Part shown: positions 33,389 through 42,666 of the stretch, piece after piece
Layout: each line of letters opens with the position of its first letter
Numbering within the stretch: position 1 is the stretch's first letter
DNA from: K189A clade bacterium
GTDB taxonomy: Bacteria; Pseudomonadota; Gammaproteobacteria; Pseudomonadales; Azotimanducaceae
Assembly: GCA_902613475.1 (NCBI GenBank)
Contig: CACMHG010000010.1
Span: 1-58,468 of the forward strand
Length of the DNA: 58,468 nucleotides
Direction: 5' to 3'
Notes under the pieces: generated by a model
Told to the model about the DNA's origin: nothing
The model's input: only the letters and a program-made list of their open reading frames with translations
The model's database searches: none
Translations under genes and position numbers: made by a program

Positions 33389-35998
33389 CTAGGACACCTC
33401 CACAATTTGCTCGGCGGCAATCAGCTTGCCCTCCTGCGCTGCGTTGTGGAAGGACTCTATCTGATCGAAATTCATATAGCGGTAGATCTCGCTGGACATC
33501 GAGTCGAGCTGCTTGGCGTACTCCAGATATTCATCCGGGGTTGGCAGGCGACCCAGCACACCGCCTACCGCCGAGAGCTCCGCCGAGGCCAAGTACACAT
33601 CAGCGCCATCCCCCAAACGGTTGGGGAAGTTGCGAGTTGAAGTAGACATCACCGTCGCCCCGGCCAGCACCCGGGCTTGGTTACCCATGCACAGCGAGCA
33701 GCCAGGCATTTCCGTGCGCGCGCCCACCCGTCCATAAATATTGTAGTAGCCCTCCTCCATCAGCGTATGGGCATCCATGCGCGTCGGCGGGCAGATCCAG
33801 AAACGTGCATCCACAGAGCCCGCCTTATCGAGCAACTTACCCGCTGCGCGGAAGTGGCCGATATTGGTCATGCAGGAGCCAATGAAGATCTCGTCCACCT
33901 TGGCACCAGCTACCTGGGATAACAGCCGGGCATCGTCCGGGTCGTTCGGGCAGCAAACGATTGGTTCGTTGACGTCAGCAAGATCAATCTCAATGACCGC
34001 AGAGTATTCCGCGTCAGCATCCGCACTCATCAGAGACGGATTCGCCAGCCACTCTTCCATCTTCTGAACGCGGCGCTCCAGGGTGCGGACATCGCCGTAA
34101 CCCTGGCTGATCATCCAGCGCAGCAAGGTGCAGTTCGAACGCAGATATTCGGCCACCGAATCTTCCGAGAGCTTAATTGTGCATCCCGCGGCAGAGCGCT
34201 CGGCGGAAGCATCAGAAAGCTCAAATGCTTGTTCGACAGTCAGGGCGTTCAGGCCCTCAATTTCGAGGATACGGCCGGAGAAGATGTTCTTCTTGTTTTG
34301 CTTCTCAACCGTGAGCAGGCCTTCCTTAATGGCGTAGTAAGGAATCGCATGCACGAGATCACGCAGAGTGATACCCGGCTGCATCTCACCCTTAAAGCGC
34401 ACCAGTACCGATTCCGGCATGTCCAGCGGCATAACGCCGGTAGCTGCGGCAAACGCCACCAGTCCAGAGCCGCCCGGGAAAGAGATCCCCATGGGAAAGC
34501 GCGTATGCGAATCACCACCGGTACCCACAGTGTCCGGCAGCAGCATGCGATTCAGCCAGCTGTGAATAATGCCGTCGCCGGGACGCAGCGAAACGCCACC
34601 GCGATTCATGATGAAATCCGGCAGGCTGTGTTGGGTGTCGATATCGACCGGTTTCGGATAAGCGGCAGTATGGCAAAACGACTGCATCACCAAATCTGCG
34701 GAAAAGCCGAGGCAGGCAAGGTCTTTCAGCTCGTCTCGAGTCATCGGCCCCGTGGTGTCCTGAGAGCCCACGGTGGTCATCTTCGGCTCGCAGTAGGTGC
34801 CGGGACGAATGCCGTCGACCCCACAGGCCTGCCCGACCATCTTCTGGGCCAGTGTATAACCTTTATCCGAGGATTCAGGTGCCATTGGCTGACGGAATAA
34901 ATCCGAAACCGGCAGGCCCATATGCTCGCGAGCGCGCTGGGTAAGGCCACGACCAACGATTAGGTTAATGCGCCCGTCCGCCTGAACTTCGTCCAAAATT
35001 ACGTCTGACTTGAATTCAAATTCCGACAGCACTTCGCCGCTGTCGCTCAAGATCTTGCCGTCGTAAGGGCGGATCTCTATCACGTCACCAAAGCCAAGCT
35101 TTTCCACTGGGGCCTCAAAAACCAAGGCTCCGGCATCTTCCATGGTGTTAAAGAAAATCGGTGCGACTTTGTCGCCAATGCAGATGCCGCCCGAGCGCTT
35201 ATTAGGCACGCCAGGCATATCCTCGCCAAAGAACCAAAGTACCGAGTTAGTGGCTGACTTTCGCGATGAGCCTGTGCCCACCACGTCGCCAACAAAGGCG
35301 ACCTGCAGGCCGCTATCCTGCAGCGCCTTGATTTGTTCCATGGGCCCAACTTCGCCCTGAACTTCAGGGGTTAAACCCTCGCGCTGCATCTTGTACATGG
35401 CACGAGCATGCAGCGGAATATCTGGGCGTGACCAGGCATCTTGCGCAGGCGACAGATCGTCCGTATTCGTCTCGCCGGTCACCTTGAACACTACTGCCTT
35501 AATGCTTTCTGGCACCGAGTCGTTTGACGTGAACCATTCAGCGTCGGCCCAAGACTGCATCACGCCCTTGGCATGAGCGTTGCCCGCGTCGGCCTTGGTG
35601 GCCACATCGTGAAAGGCGTCAAAAACTAGGATCGTGCTCTTGAGTTCCTCAGCAGCTGAGGCGGCAAGCGCCTCGTCGTCCAACAAATTTACCAAGGTCG
35701 CCACGTTGTAGCCGCCGTGCATGTTGCCGAGCAACTTCACCGCTGCGGCCGCATCGATCAGTGGTGAGCTAGCCTCGCCCGTGACGATGGCGCTCAAAAA
35801 ACCCGCTTTTACGTAAGCCGCTTCGTCGACGCCCGGGGGAACGCGATTGGCAATCAAGTCGAGTAGAAATTCCTCTTCGCCGGCTGGTGGAGACTTCAGC
35901 AAATCCACCAACTGAGCCGTCCACTCTGGATCCAGGGGCTTGGGTGGAATTCCCAGTTCAGCGCGTTCTTGTACGTGGGCACGATAGGCTTCTAACAC
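33389..35998 (-). CDS. acnB: Bifunctional aconitate hydratase B
   Basis: 869 residues, matching AcnB (E. coli 865). The N-terminal HEAT-like and swivel domains come first (residues ~1-380), unlike AcnA. The [4Fe-4S] ligand cysteines are in GSCMTNIGHFRAAGKL and in MPGCSLCMGNQARV. The substrate-binding segments GSQDTTGPMTRDEL and GTGGDSHTRFPMG are present. It interconverts citrate and isocitrate in the TCA cycle and can bind mRNA when the cluster is lost. The start is GTG at 35998, fixed by AAGGAG nine bases upstream. It is followed after 17 bases by the HAD gene. Confidence 0.98.
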   Translation of the reverse strand: MLEAYRAHVQERAELGIPPKPLDPEWTAQLVDLLKSPPAGEEEFLLDLIANRVPPGVDEAAYVKAGFLSAIVTGEASSPLIDAAAAVKLLGNMHGGYNVATLVNLLDDEALAASAAEELKSTILVFDAFHDVATKADAGNAHAKGVMQSWADAEWFTSNDSVPESIKAVVFKVTGETNTDDLSPAQDAWSRPDIPLHARAMYKMQREGLTPEVQGEVGPMEQIKALQDSGLQVAFVGDVVGTGSSRKSATNSVLWFFGEDMPGVPNKRSGGICIGDKVAPIFFNTMEDAGALVFEAPVEKLGFGDVIEIRPYDGKILSDSGEVLSEFEFKSDVILDEVQADGRINLIVGRGLTQRAREHMGLPVSDLFRQPMAPESSDKGYTLAQKMVGQACGVDGIRPGTYCEPKMTTVGSQDTTGPMTRDELKDLACLGFSADLVMQSFCHTAAYPKPVDIDTQHSLPDFIMNRGGVSLRPGDGIIHSWLNRMLLPDTVGTGGDSHTRFPMGISFPGGSGLVAFAAATGVMPLDMPESVLVRFKGEMQPGITLRDLVHAIPYYAIKEGLLTVEKQNKKNIFSGRILEIEGLNALTVEQAFELSDASAERSAAGCTIKLSEDSVAEYLRSNCTLLRWMISQGYGDVRTLERRVQKMEEWLANPSLMSADADAEYSAVIEIDLADVNEPIVCCPNDPDDARLLSQVAGAKVDEIFIGSCMTNIGHFRAAGKLLDKAGSVDARFWICPPTRMDAHTLMEEGYYNIYGRVGARTEMPGCSLCMGNQARVLAGATVMSTSTRNFPNRLGDGADVYLASAELSAVGGVLGRLPTPDEYLEYAKQLDSMSSEIYRYMNFDQIESFHNAAQEGKLIAAEQIVEVS

Positions 35999-36184
35999 GA
36001 CCTTTTACTCCTTAAACATTTCGGAAACTGGCAGAAACTCCCCCGCCAGAGAGGCGCAGATTCTACGCTAGTTCCAAGATCTTGTAGAGGCTCCCGTGCT
36101 CAAACGCCAATAAGCCACTCATCGGCACGCTTCGCCCGCCTATCGCCCGTGCAAAGTCCTGAGAGGGGTACCTGCTTAGCGTGA

Positions 36185-37012
36185 CCGATCAAATCGCCAC
36201 GACACAAAACCATTCAAGACACCACCAGCGAACAGGATGACCGCATCGATTGGGGCAAAACATCAGCCGATTACGCCAAACATCGCCCCGGCCCGCCGCC
36301 GAGCTTCTACCAGCGCTTGTGGGCACTCGGCATTGGCCTACCCAGGCAAAAAGTCCTCGACCTTGCCACGGGCACTGGCGTCATTGCACGACAACTGGCC
36401 ACCCAGGGCAGTGATGTCATGGCCAGCGAAATATCTGGCGAACAAGTGCGTATGGCGTCGGAATTGGCGCGAATGCAGGGCCTAAAAATCGACTTTCAGG
36501 TGGCCCCGGCCGATGAGACTCAGGCTGCTGACACCAGTATTGATGTTGTGACCGCCAACCAGTGTTTCTTGTATTTCGATACGCCCAGGGTGCTAGCGAG
36601 CCTGCAGCGCTGGCTAAGGCCCAAGGGCGTATTGGTAATCTCGCATTTCTCTTAGCTGCCCGGGGTTGATCCTATCGCCAAGGCAAGCGAAGCACTGATA
36701 TTGCAGCACAACCCTAACTGGCAGGGTGCCCACTACCGAGGCGGTACCGGCCCGCGCTACCCAGGCGTTACTCCCGCCATGCACTACTGTGGCTATTTCT
36801 ACTACGACGAGGAAATTGCGTTTACTCGCGAGGCTTGGATGGGGCGCATCCGCGCATCCCGCGGCATAGGCGCGACACTCGATGAGAAGCAAGTACTTTC
36901 CTTTGACGCTGAACATGAGGCGCTGCTGAAATACATCGCCGAGCCAGAGTTCACCATCACCCACCGAATCGACGCCCATATTCTTAAGTTGGGACCGGTG
37001 GAGACCGATTAG
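36185..37012 (+). pseudogene. Broken class I SAM-dependent methyltransferase
   Basis: Reading one frame from an in-frame stop at 36182 gives DTTSEQDDRIDWGKTSADYAKHRPGP, then the SAM-binding motif LDLATGTGVIARQLA, and HFS. This frame stops at TAG (36653-36655). It continues after the stop without a shift as LPGVDPIAKASEALILQHNP and HRIDAHILKLG. Relatives read HFSWLPG at this point, so TGG has become TAG. There is also no ATG, GTG or TTG before the conserved start; the first in-frame TTG is 36317. The gene seems dead by two lesions. Frames 36317-36655 and 36701-37012 might still be read separately. Confidence 0.85.
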
Positions 37013-37869
37013 CTGCTGAGATTCCTTTGTGACTCAGATTCTTCCGGCTCTTTATCCCTTGAACGCTGATACAGCGCCGCGCCACAACGCCAACAGTAGC
37101 TGGCCCCCCGAGAGTGCCCTTCTGCCGCGCAGTCCGAGCAGGTGCGCGTATTGGCTTGACGACGATTCGCCTCATTAAGCTCGAGCGTCACGATGCCGGT
37201 GGGCACCGCAATAATGCCGTAGCCCATAATCATGATGAGCGAGGCCAGCGACTGACCAAGGGGCGTGACGGGGGTGATGTCGCCATAGCCTACTGTGGTC
37301 ATGGTAGTGACCGCCCAATAAATACTGTGCGGAATACTGGCAAAGGCTGGGTTGCTGCCGCCTTCAATCACATACATGAGTGCGCCAAAAATCACCATCA
37401 GCGCCAGCACCGAGGCGATAAACACGGTGATTTTGCGGCGACTGGCTGCCAGCGCCTGAGCAATCAGTTCCGCCTCACCCACATAGCGCACCATGCGCAG
37501 CACCCGAAATACACGCAGCACCCGCAAAATACGGATCGCCAAGAAGAATTGGGCACCGGGCACAAAGAGGCTGATGTAAGCGGGCAAAATACTCAGCAAA
37601 TCCACCACGCCATAAAAGCTCTTCGCGTAGCTCCAAGAGTGTTCGATACACCACAGCCGTATGAGGTACTCGACCGTGAACAGCAGGGTAAAGGCCCATT
37701 CGGCGAAGTAAAGCTGTTGCCCATACTGCGCGTTGATCTCTGGCACGGAGTCGAGCATCACGGTAAGCACGCTGAGCAAAATCATCACGATTAGCGACAC
37801 ATCAAATCGCCGACCCGCCTGGGTGTCGGCTTCAAAAATGATGATGCGCAGTTTGTCCCGCAACGTCAT
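37009..37869 (-). CDS. Voltage-gated K+ channel-like protein with C-terminal zinc ribbon
   Basis: About 286 residues in the six-TM ion-transport fold. S4 carries regularly spaced Arg (RILRVLRVFRVLRMVR). The pore has the selectivity filter TVGYGD between S5 and S6. The C-terminus (about 240-270) has two CxxC pairs (RTCSDCAAEGH, SYCWRCGAALY), a zinc-ribbon-like tail not common in this family. The ATG at 37869 has AGGAAG eight bases upstream and is preferred over the ATG at 37890. It converges with the broken methyltransferase and overlaps its end by a few bases. Confidence 0.88.
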   Translation of the reverse strand: MTLRDKLRIIIFEADTQAGRRFDVSLIVMILLSVLTVMLDSVPEINAQYGQQLYFAEWAFTLLFTVEYLIRLWCIEHSWSYAKSFYGVVDLLSILPAYISLFVPGAQFFLAIRILRVLRVFRVLRMVRYVGEAELIAQALAASRRKITVFIASVLALMVIFGALMYVIEGGSNPAFASIPHSIYWAVTTMTTVGYGDITPVTPLGQSLASLIMIMGYGIIAVPTGIVTLELNEANRRQANTRTCSDCAAEGHSRGASYCWRCGAALYQRSRDKEPEESESQRNLSS

Positions 37870-37938
37870 CGCACTATCTTCCTGCAACATTGGAGCCGGG
37901 CCTCGTTCGATTCGCGCAAACGACGCTCATCTTGTCGA

Positions 37939-39639
37939 CTACTGAGCTTTCCATGCTCGCACTGTACCCTCACGACGCATATCTGCCGCGCCGACCAGTC
38001 CGTCCTTTGTCACCTGAATGATATGAATGCCGGAGTTCTCGCCCTCACGCTCCTGCACTTCGTATCCAAGCTCTTTCAGATTTGCTGCCACCTCGGCGCC
38101 GCCATCCACGCCAATTTCAACGCGCACCTTGCTGCCACGGGCAATGATGTTGGGATGATCCGCCGCCTGTTGCGGGGTTAGCTGCCAGTCAAAAATTCCA
38201 AGTATGGTTTTGGCCACATAGGCGGGTATGGAGTTCCCGCCGGGGCTGCCGGTGACCAACACCAGTTCACCCGACTCATCGAAGACCATCGTCGGTGACA
38301 TGGAAGAACGCGGCCTTTTGCCGCCTGCTATGACGTTGGCTGGCAAAGGCATTTCCGCTTCATAGCTGCGGGCAAAGTCGGTCATTTCGTTGTTGAGCAA
38401 AAACCCGCCCACCCAGCGCGCAGACCCAAAGGCTGACTCCACGGTGGCCGTAAAGCTCACGGCATTGCCTTCGCTGTCGATGAGAGAAAGGTGTGTGGTG
38501 CCGCTAGGCTCCTGAGTCGTGTCTGCACCTAGTGCGGTACTGCCTAGCGGGTCGCCGTGCTTAGGCACTGCATTCGGCGCGAATCGCGCACTGGCGCGCT
38601 GCTGCAAATACGTTTTATCGAGCAGCGCCTCAACAGGCACATTGACCCAATCCGGGTCAGCGAAAAAATGGTCGCGATCCGCATAGGCGAGGCGCTGTGC
38701 ATCCACAAAGTCCTGCATTTTTCCACCAGAGCTGGCCTGCCCCTGCAGGTAGTCGTAAAGCCGCGGAACCATAATTTGCATCGCCCCAGAAGAAGGCGGC
38801 GAGGCAGAGCAGATCTCCAGCTCTCTAAACCCACCGCACACGACAGGCCGCACGCGCACGGAATAGCGCTCAAGATCTGAGCGTTGCAAACTGCCTGGGT
38901 TCGGCTGGGCCTGTGCCGCTGCCACAATTTGCTCGGCCAGAGCACCGCCATAGAAGGTGCCAATGCCTTCTTCGGCAAGCGCCCTCAGCGTACTGGCATA
39001 TTCTGGATTCTTGCGCAGCTGCCCCGCAATCAGCGCCTCACCGTTGGGGTAAAAATAGTCCGCAGCGCCCGGGTTTTCATCCAGTCGAGTGAACTTGGCC
39101 ACTCGCAGAAGCATGTCAGCCAGTCTGGGCGACACCTCAAACCCCGTCTCGGCGAGACGGATCGCAGGCTGAAACAAACGAGACCAAGGCAAACGCCCAT
39201 GCTGTTCATGGGCCTTTTTATACAGGGCCACCACGCCGGGCACACCCACGGACTTGCCGCTTTGCCACGCCTGTAGGTAGGGCATGGACGCCGCGTCTTG
39301 CGTGAACATGTCCGCCGATGCTTCGGCAGGGGCGGTTTCGCGACCGTCGTAGAAGGTAGTTGCTTTTTTGACCCGCTCAAAAACCAGCATGAAGCCGCCG
39401 CCCCCAATACCCGAACTTTGCGGCTCAACCAGGCCCAAGACCAAGTGGGCGGCAATCGCCGCATCGACTACATGTCCGCCCTCGGCCAACATCTCGATGG
39501 CCGCATCCGTCGCATAGGGATTGGCAACAGATGCCATGGCGCCGTGGGGCCAAGGATCGGAGTCGGAGCTAGCACTTTGGGCTGAGCAGGAGAAAACTGT
39601 GGTGCCGATCAAAATTGCGGCGAATAACCGAACTAACAT
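37939..39639 (-). CDS. ggt: Gamma-glutamyltransferase
   Basis: About 566 residues. The open frame extends to 39786, but the ATG at 39639 starts a lipoprotein-like signal (MLVRLFAAILIGTTVFSCS), where the VFSC Cys could be lipidated. The GGT large subunit precedes a catalytic Thr: the junction GTTHLSLIDSEGNAVSFTATVE is the autocleavage site, in which the Thr becomes the small-subunit N-terminus. TGSPGGNSIPAYV supplies the oxyanion residues. It degrades glutathione and gamma-glutamyl compounds in the periplasm or at the outer surface. The YcaQ-like gene diverges 79 bp away. Confidence 0.95.
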   Translation of the reverse strand: MLVRLFAAILIGTTVFSCSAQSASSDSDPWPHGAMASVANPYATDAAIEMLAEGGHVVDAAIAAHLVLGLVEPQSSGIGGGGFMLVFERVKKATTFYDGRETAPAEASADMFTQDAASMPYLQAWQSGKSVGVPGVVALYKKAHEQHGRLPWSRLFQPAIRLAETGFEVSPRLADMLLRVAKFTRLDENPGAADYFYPNGEALIAGQLRKNPEYASTLRALAEEGIGTFYGGALAEQIVAAAQAQPNPGSLQRSDLERYSVRVRPVVCGGFRELEICSASPPSSGAMQIMVPRLYDYLQGQASSGGKMQDFVDAQRLAYADRDHFFADPDWVNVPVEALLDKTYLQQRASARFAPNAVPKHGDPLGSTALGADTTQEPSGTTHLSLIDSEGNAVSFTATVESAFGSARWVGGFLLNNEMTDFARSYEAEMPLPANVIAGGKRPRSSMSPTMVFDESGELVLVTGSPGGNSIPAYVAKTILGIFDWQLTPQQAADHPNIIARGSKVRVEIGVDGGAEVAANLKELGYEVQEREGENSGIHIIQVTKDGLVGAADMRREGTVRAWKAQ

Positions 39640-39718
39640 AGGTGCTCGTTTTACGTTTTGACGGAACAAAAGAGTAGCATGCCAAGGCACGACGACACGG
39701 ACATCCGAATCAAACCCG

Positions 39719-40927
39719 ATGCACTTCAGCAAGCCAAAGGATCTGGAAAAACTCCGGCGCATCGCGCTGAACAGCCAAGGCCTCATTGGTAGCGCACCAT
39801 TCGGAAAGGGCTTAAGCGGCGCAGAGGCAGCGATACAGCACCTAACCTACATACAGCTAGACAGCATTTTGGTCATCGAACGCGCCCATAACCACATCTG
39901 GCGCAGCCGCGTACCCGACTTCAAACCGGAACAAAGCAACCAACTGCTGGAAAGCGCCACGGTCTTTGAATACTGGGCACATGCAGCGGCTTATCTGCCC
40001 ATGGGCGACTACCGTTACTACCTCGCAGATAGAGCCGCAGTTCGCGCCGGCACCCTGCGCAAAGGCTACCCACGCGATCGCAAACGGATGAAGCAGGTAC
40101 TGAAGCAAGTCGCCGACGAAGGGCCGCTGGCATCTAAGGATCTTGAAGACCGCCGCACCAAGAGCAACGGCTGGTGGGACTGGAAACCCGCCAAAAAAGC
40201 TATCGAGGCGCTGTACCTAGAGGGCGAGCTTATGATTTGCTCCCGGGCAGGCTTCCAAAAAACCTATGACCTGACCGAGCGCGTACTACCCAATGGCGTG
40301 GACACCACACTGCCAACGACACAAGAGCGTGCCTGCCACATGCTCGACCAGCAGCTAGCCTGCCACGGCCTGGTGAGCACCGTAGGAGCCACCTATGGAC
40401 GACGCGATGCGGCGCTACGCAAGGCGATGAAGACCGAGCTGGACAAGCGACACAGCACCGGCGAGTTGATCTCAGTCACGCTACCCAACGGCAGCGAGTA
40501 CCACACTCTGCCCCAACAGCTAGACCAACCCATGCCACAACTCGATAACCAACTGAAGATTCTGTCGCCCTTCGACAATGCGGTAATTCAGCGCAAGCGC
40601 CTGATTGACCTGTTTAGCTTCGACTATCAGCTGGAATGCTACGTACCAAAGCCCAAGCGTAAGTATGGCTACTTGGCTCTGCCCCTACTCTACAAAGGCG
40701 AGTTCGTCGGGCGCATCGACTGCAAGGCGCATCGTGCAGAAAAAGTGTTGGAGGTTAAGGGCGCGTTTTTTGAGGAGAATTGCACAACCCCAGCCGTGAG
40801 TGCTGCCCTTGCTGCGGCATTGCCTGACTTTGCCAAGTTTCAGGAATGCACAGATATTCGAGTGACGCATGTGCAGCCAAAGGGATTACAGACTCTATTG
40901 AAGAAAGCAGTTGCCGCACGGTTTTGA
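39719..40927 (+). CDS. YcaQ/AlkX-type winged-helix DNA glycosylase
   Basis: 402 residues in the HTH_42 (YcaQ) family of three tandem winged helices. The catalytic motif Q-L-D is in YIQLDSI at residues 46-48, matching the QxD of the interstrand-crosslink glycosylases (AlkX/YcaQ type) rather than QxQ of AlkZ. The region RAHNHIWRSRVPDF and the C-terminal CKAHRAEKVLEVKGAFFEE are typical. It likely unhooks crosslinked or alkylated bases. The start ATG is within the open frame upstream of ggt but outside its real start. Confidence 0.9.
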   Translation: MHFSKPKDLEKLRRIALNSQGLIGSAPFGKGLSGAEAAIQHLTYIQLDSILVIERAHNHIWRSRVPDFKPEQSNQLLESATVFEYWAHAAAYLPMGDYRYYLADRAAVRAGTLRKGYPRDRKRMKQVLKQVADEGPLASKDLEDRRTKSNGWWDWKPAKKAIEALYLEGELMICSRAGFQKTYDLTERVLPNGVDTTLPTTQERACHMLDQQLACHGLVSTVGATYGRRDAALRKAMKTELDKRHSTGELISVTLPNGSEYHTLPQQLDQPMPQLDNQLKILSPFDNAVIQRKRLIDLFSFDYQLECYVPKPKRKYGYLALPLLYKGEFVGRIDCKAHRAEKVLEVKGAFFEENCTTPAVSAALAAALPDFAKFQECTDIRVTHVQPKGLQTLLKKAVAARF

Positions 40928-41199
40928 CTCCAGAAAAATATTAATGGTGCGAAGGTTCGATAAACTGGCTTTATCAACTCGCCCGAAAGGCGCTTCGATA
41001 CAGACACAACTGATGTTCTGGGTTCGCATCACTTTGCGTCTAGGGCCGCGCAGCAGAATTTCGTGAAACTCTAAACTCCTCAGTGCGCGCGACCACACCA
41101 AAGCTGAGCAGCGACAAAGTTTGGCAGCCTGCCCCACCACCTCTTTGACTTCGCGATTTCCAGCAAACGCTATAAGTGCTCAATCAAAGGAGCTTCACA

Positions 41200-41685
41200 T
41201 TGAGAATAATAACGATTTTCCTATCACTGCTAGTTTCCGCTTCAGCCTTGGCCGGCCATCATGAAAAACCAACCAGCGTTGGCAACATCGAGGCCGCAAC
41301 CAAATTCATGGAAAAGGTTTTAACAGAGCCCGATGTCGCCCAGAACCTCCTGCACGACGATTTTGACTTTGAGTTTATGGGCGTTTCCAAACTCGCTGGG
41401 GTTACCTACGACAAAACCACGTACTTCTCGGAGTGGCTCGTCACGGTAGCGGAGCTAATACCTAACGGCTTCAGAAAACTAGAAGTGGTAGACGCTATCG
41501 GCGACAACAATGGTGTTGCGTTGATGGTTGAAGGCGATGCTGACGGGATAAATGGTACGTACGCGAACAAGTACGTTTTTGTTTTTAAGTTCTCAGAAGG
41601 CGAGATCATTTCGCTTAGGGAGTACACGAGCGATCTGTTGGTGGCCACTCGCCTCTACAAACAAAAGATCGTTGCCGACGATTAG
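41200..41685 (+). CDS. Secreted SnoaL/NTF2-like protein
   Basis: About 161 residues. The frame begins at a GTG at 41176, but AAAGGAG precedes a TTG at 41200 by seven bases, and from there the protein begins MRIITIFLSLLVSASALAGHHEK, a clear signal peptide. The remainder has a SnoaL/NTF2-like pattern: a helix-rich start (ATKFMEKVLTEPDV), and a late beta stretch (NKYVFVFKFSEGEIISLREYTSDLL) typical of small ketosteroid isomerase-like folds. Such proteins bind or isomerise small hydrophobic molecules. The role is unassigned. The 40928-41199 gap upstream shows no gene, only a small dyad near 40955-40980. Confidence 0.7.
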   Translation: MRIITIFLSLLVSASALAGHHEKPTSVGNIEAATKFMEKVLTEPDVAQNLLHDDFDFEFMGVSKLAGVTYDKTTYFSEWLVTVAELIPNGFRKLEVVDAIGDNNGVALMVEGDADGINGTYANKYVFVFKFSEGEIISLREYTSDLLVATRLYKQKIVADD

Positions 41686-41693
41686 GTTGTCGT

Positions 41694-41751
41694 AAGACAG
41701 CTGACGTCAGCTGACGGGGTCAGGTCTTGGACTGTTATCTTGGACTGTTAT
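41694..41751. repeat. REP-like hairpin with a 13-bp tandem repeat
   Basis: AAGAC-AG-CTGAC at the left pairs with GTCAGGTCTT at 41719-41728 and contains the 16-bp perfect palindrome CAGCTGACGTCAGCTG (41698-41713). CTTGGACTGTTAT occurs twice in tandem at 41726-41738 and 41739-41751. The GGGGTCAGGTCTT pattern resembles the hairpins beside REP-associated tyrosine transposases; no transposase gene remains here. Confidence 0.6.
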
Positions 41752-41953
41752 AGAGAAACAGAACCCCTCAAGACCGATCCCAACCTTCTTCAGCCCAACC
41801 TTCCGCGATTCAAGACCTCACCTCGTTCTCCCAATTGAGATCCATGAGCCTTCCTGCTTTGGCAGATATACAAATCCAATCTCTTAGAGACTTGAATAAA
41901 AAGCTAAAACAGCTATTTTAGCCATCGCAGTTCCCGAATCGTGGCATATCGCA

Positions 41954-42205
41954 ATGCAAGAAATGACGGCCCTTGAGGCAAAAAATCGCTTTGGCCAACT
42001 CATCGATGCGGCCCAGCGCCGCCCTGTTACTGTCACTAAAAACGGGCGGGCTGCGGTGGTCGTGATGTCTGTTGAGGATTATGAACGGCGTCGACAGTCC
42101 GCAGCCCAGCGGCTGGGCCAAATCATGGATCGAACTGCTGAAGAAGCGGCGCGCAAGGGTTTGACTGAAGCCAAACTCGATGAACTTCTGGCCGATGAAA
42201 GTTAA
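41954..42205 (+). CDS. Phd/YefM-family antitoxin
   Basis: 83 residues. The N-terminus MQEMTALEAKNRFGQLIDAAQRRPVTVTKNGRAAVVVMSVEDYERR is a textbook Phd/YefM DNA-binding domain. The C-terminal 30 residues (LGQIMDRTAEEAARKGLTEAKLDELL) form the toxin-binding tail. It overlaps the PIN-domain gene by 11 bases. Antitoxins of this type repress their own operon and neutralise the partner toxin. The context is a REP-like element and a gene-poor stretch, typical of mobile TA modules. Confidence 0.95.
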   Translation: MQEMTALEAKNRFGQLIDAAQRRPVTVTKNGRAAVVVMSVEDYERRRQSAAQRLGQIMDRTAEEAARKGLTEAKLDELLADES

Positions 42206-42608
42206 TCATGTGGTACTCGATACCAACGTATTGATCCGCGTCCTGCTTTCCCAGCAAGGGGCCGCCCGAAAAACCCTCGATATCGTCCGCAACCACGGCA
42301 CTCTTATTTTCTCAGAGGAAACTTTTACCGAGCTACTGTCACGTTTGTATCGACCAAAATTCGACCCCTACGTCACCGACAATCAACGCAGCGAATACTT
42401 AGCAAACCTGATTGATATGTCCGAGTGGGTTGTGATTCAAAACGACGCGATAGGTTGCCGAGATTCCGATGACGACAAATTCCTGGAAACCGCGCTTATT
42501 GGCGATGCCGATGCCCTTATTAGCGGCGATAATGATTTACTGGTGCTTCAACAGATCGGCTCGATCCCAATACTCTCGGTTGCCGATTTTCTATCGAACT
42601 TTCCGTAG
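42195..42608 (+). CDS. PIN-domain toxin
   Basis: 137 residues from the ATG at 42195 (an upstream ATG at 42180 lies inside the antitoxin). The PIN acidic residues are visible: VVLDTNVLIRVL (first Asp), a central Glu in SEETFTELLSRL, and DDKFLETALIGDADALISGDNDLL with the last Asp pair. It probably cuts RNA in a Mg2+-dependent manner and is held by the Phd-like antitoxin in front of it. Coupled translation by overlap is expected. No further toxin genes lie nearby. Confidence 0.93.
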   Translation: MKVNHVVLDTNVLIRVLLSQQGAARKTLDIVRNHGTLIFSEETFTELLSRLYRPKFDPYVTDNQRSEYLANLIDMSEWVVIQNDAIGCRDSDDDKFLETALIGDADALISGDNDLLVLQQIGSIPILSVADFLSNFP

Positions 42609-42666
42609 CAAGAATTATCCTCGGCGCGTCTATACTCCGCCCTCCAGCATTATCCACTGAGCGTCC

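Noticed and set aside
34229..34900. 224-codon frame on + opposite acnB
   Set aside because: It is antisense to the conserved aconitase core and carries no recognisable domain.
37114..37794. Long open frame on + opposite the K+ channel gene
   Set aside because: It runs antisense over a clear channel gene with an intact filter and S4, and its residues are His- and Gln-rich without family motifs, as expected for a shadow frame.
40895..41140. 81-codon frame on minus between the YcaQ-type gene and the SnoaL-like gene
   Set aside because: No ribosome site or recognisable domain, and it overlaps the end of the YcaQ gene; it looks like a shadow.
42195..42608. A larger defence island around the toxin-antitoxin pair
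   Set aside because: The neighbouring genes (uup, histidine phosphatase, SDR) are housekeeping or metabolic; no restriction, CRISPR or abortive-infection genes are seen.
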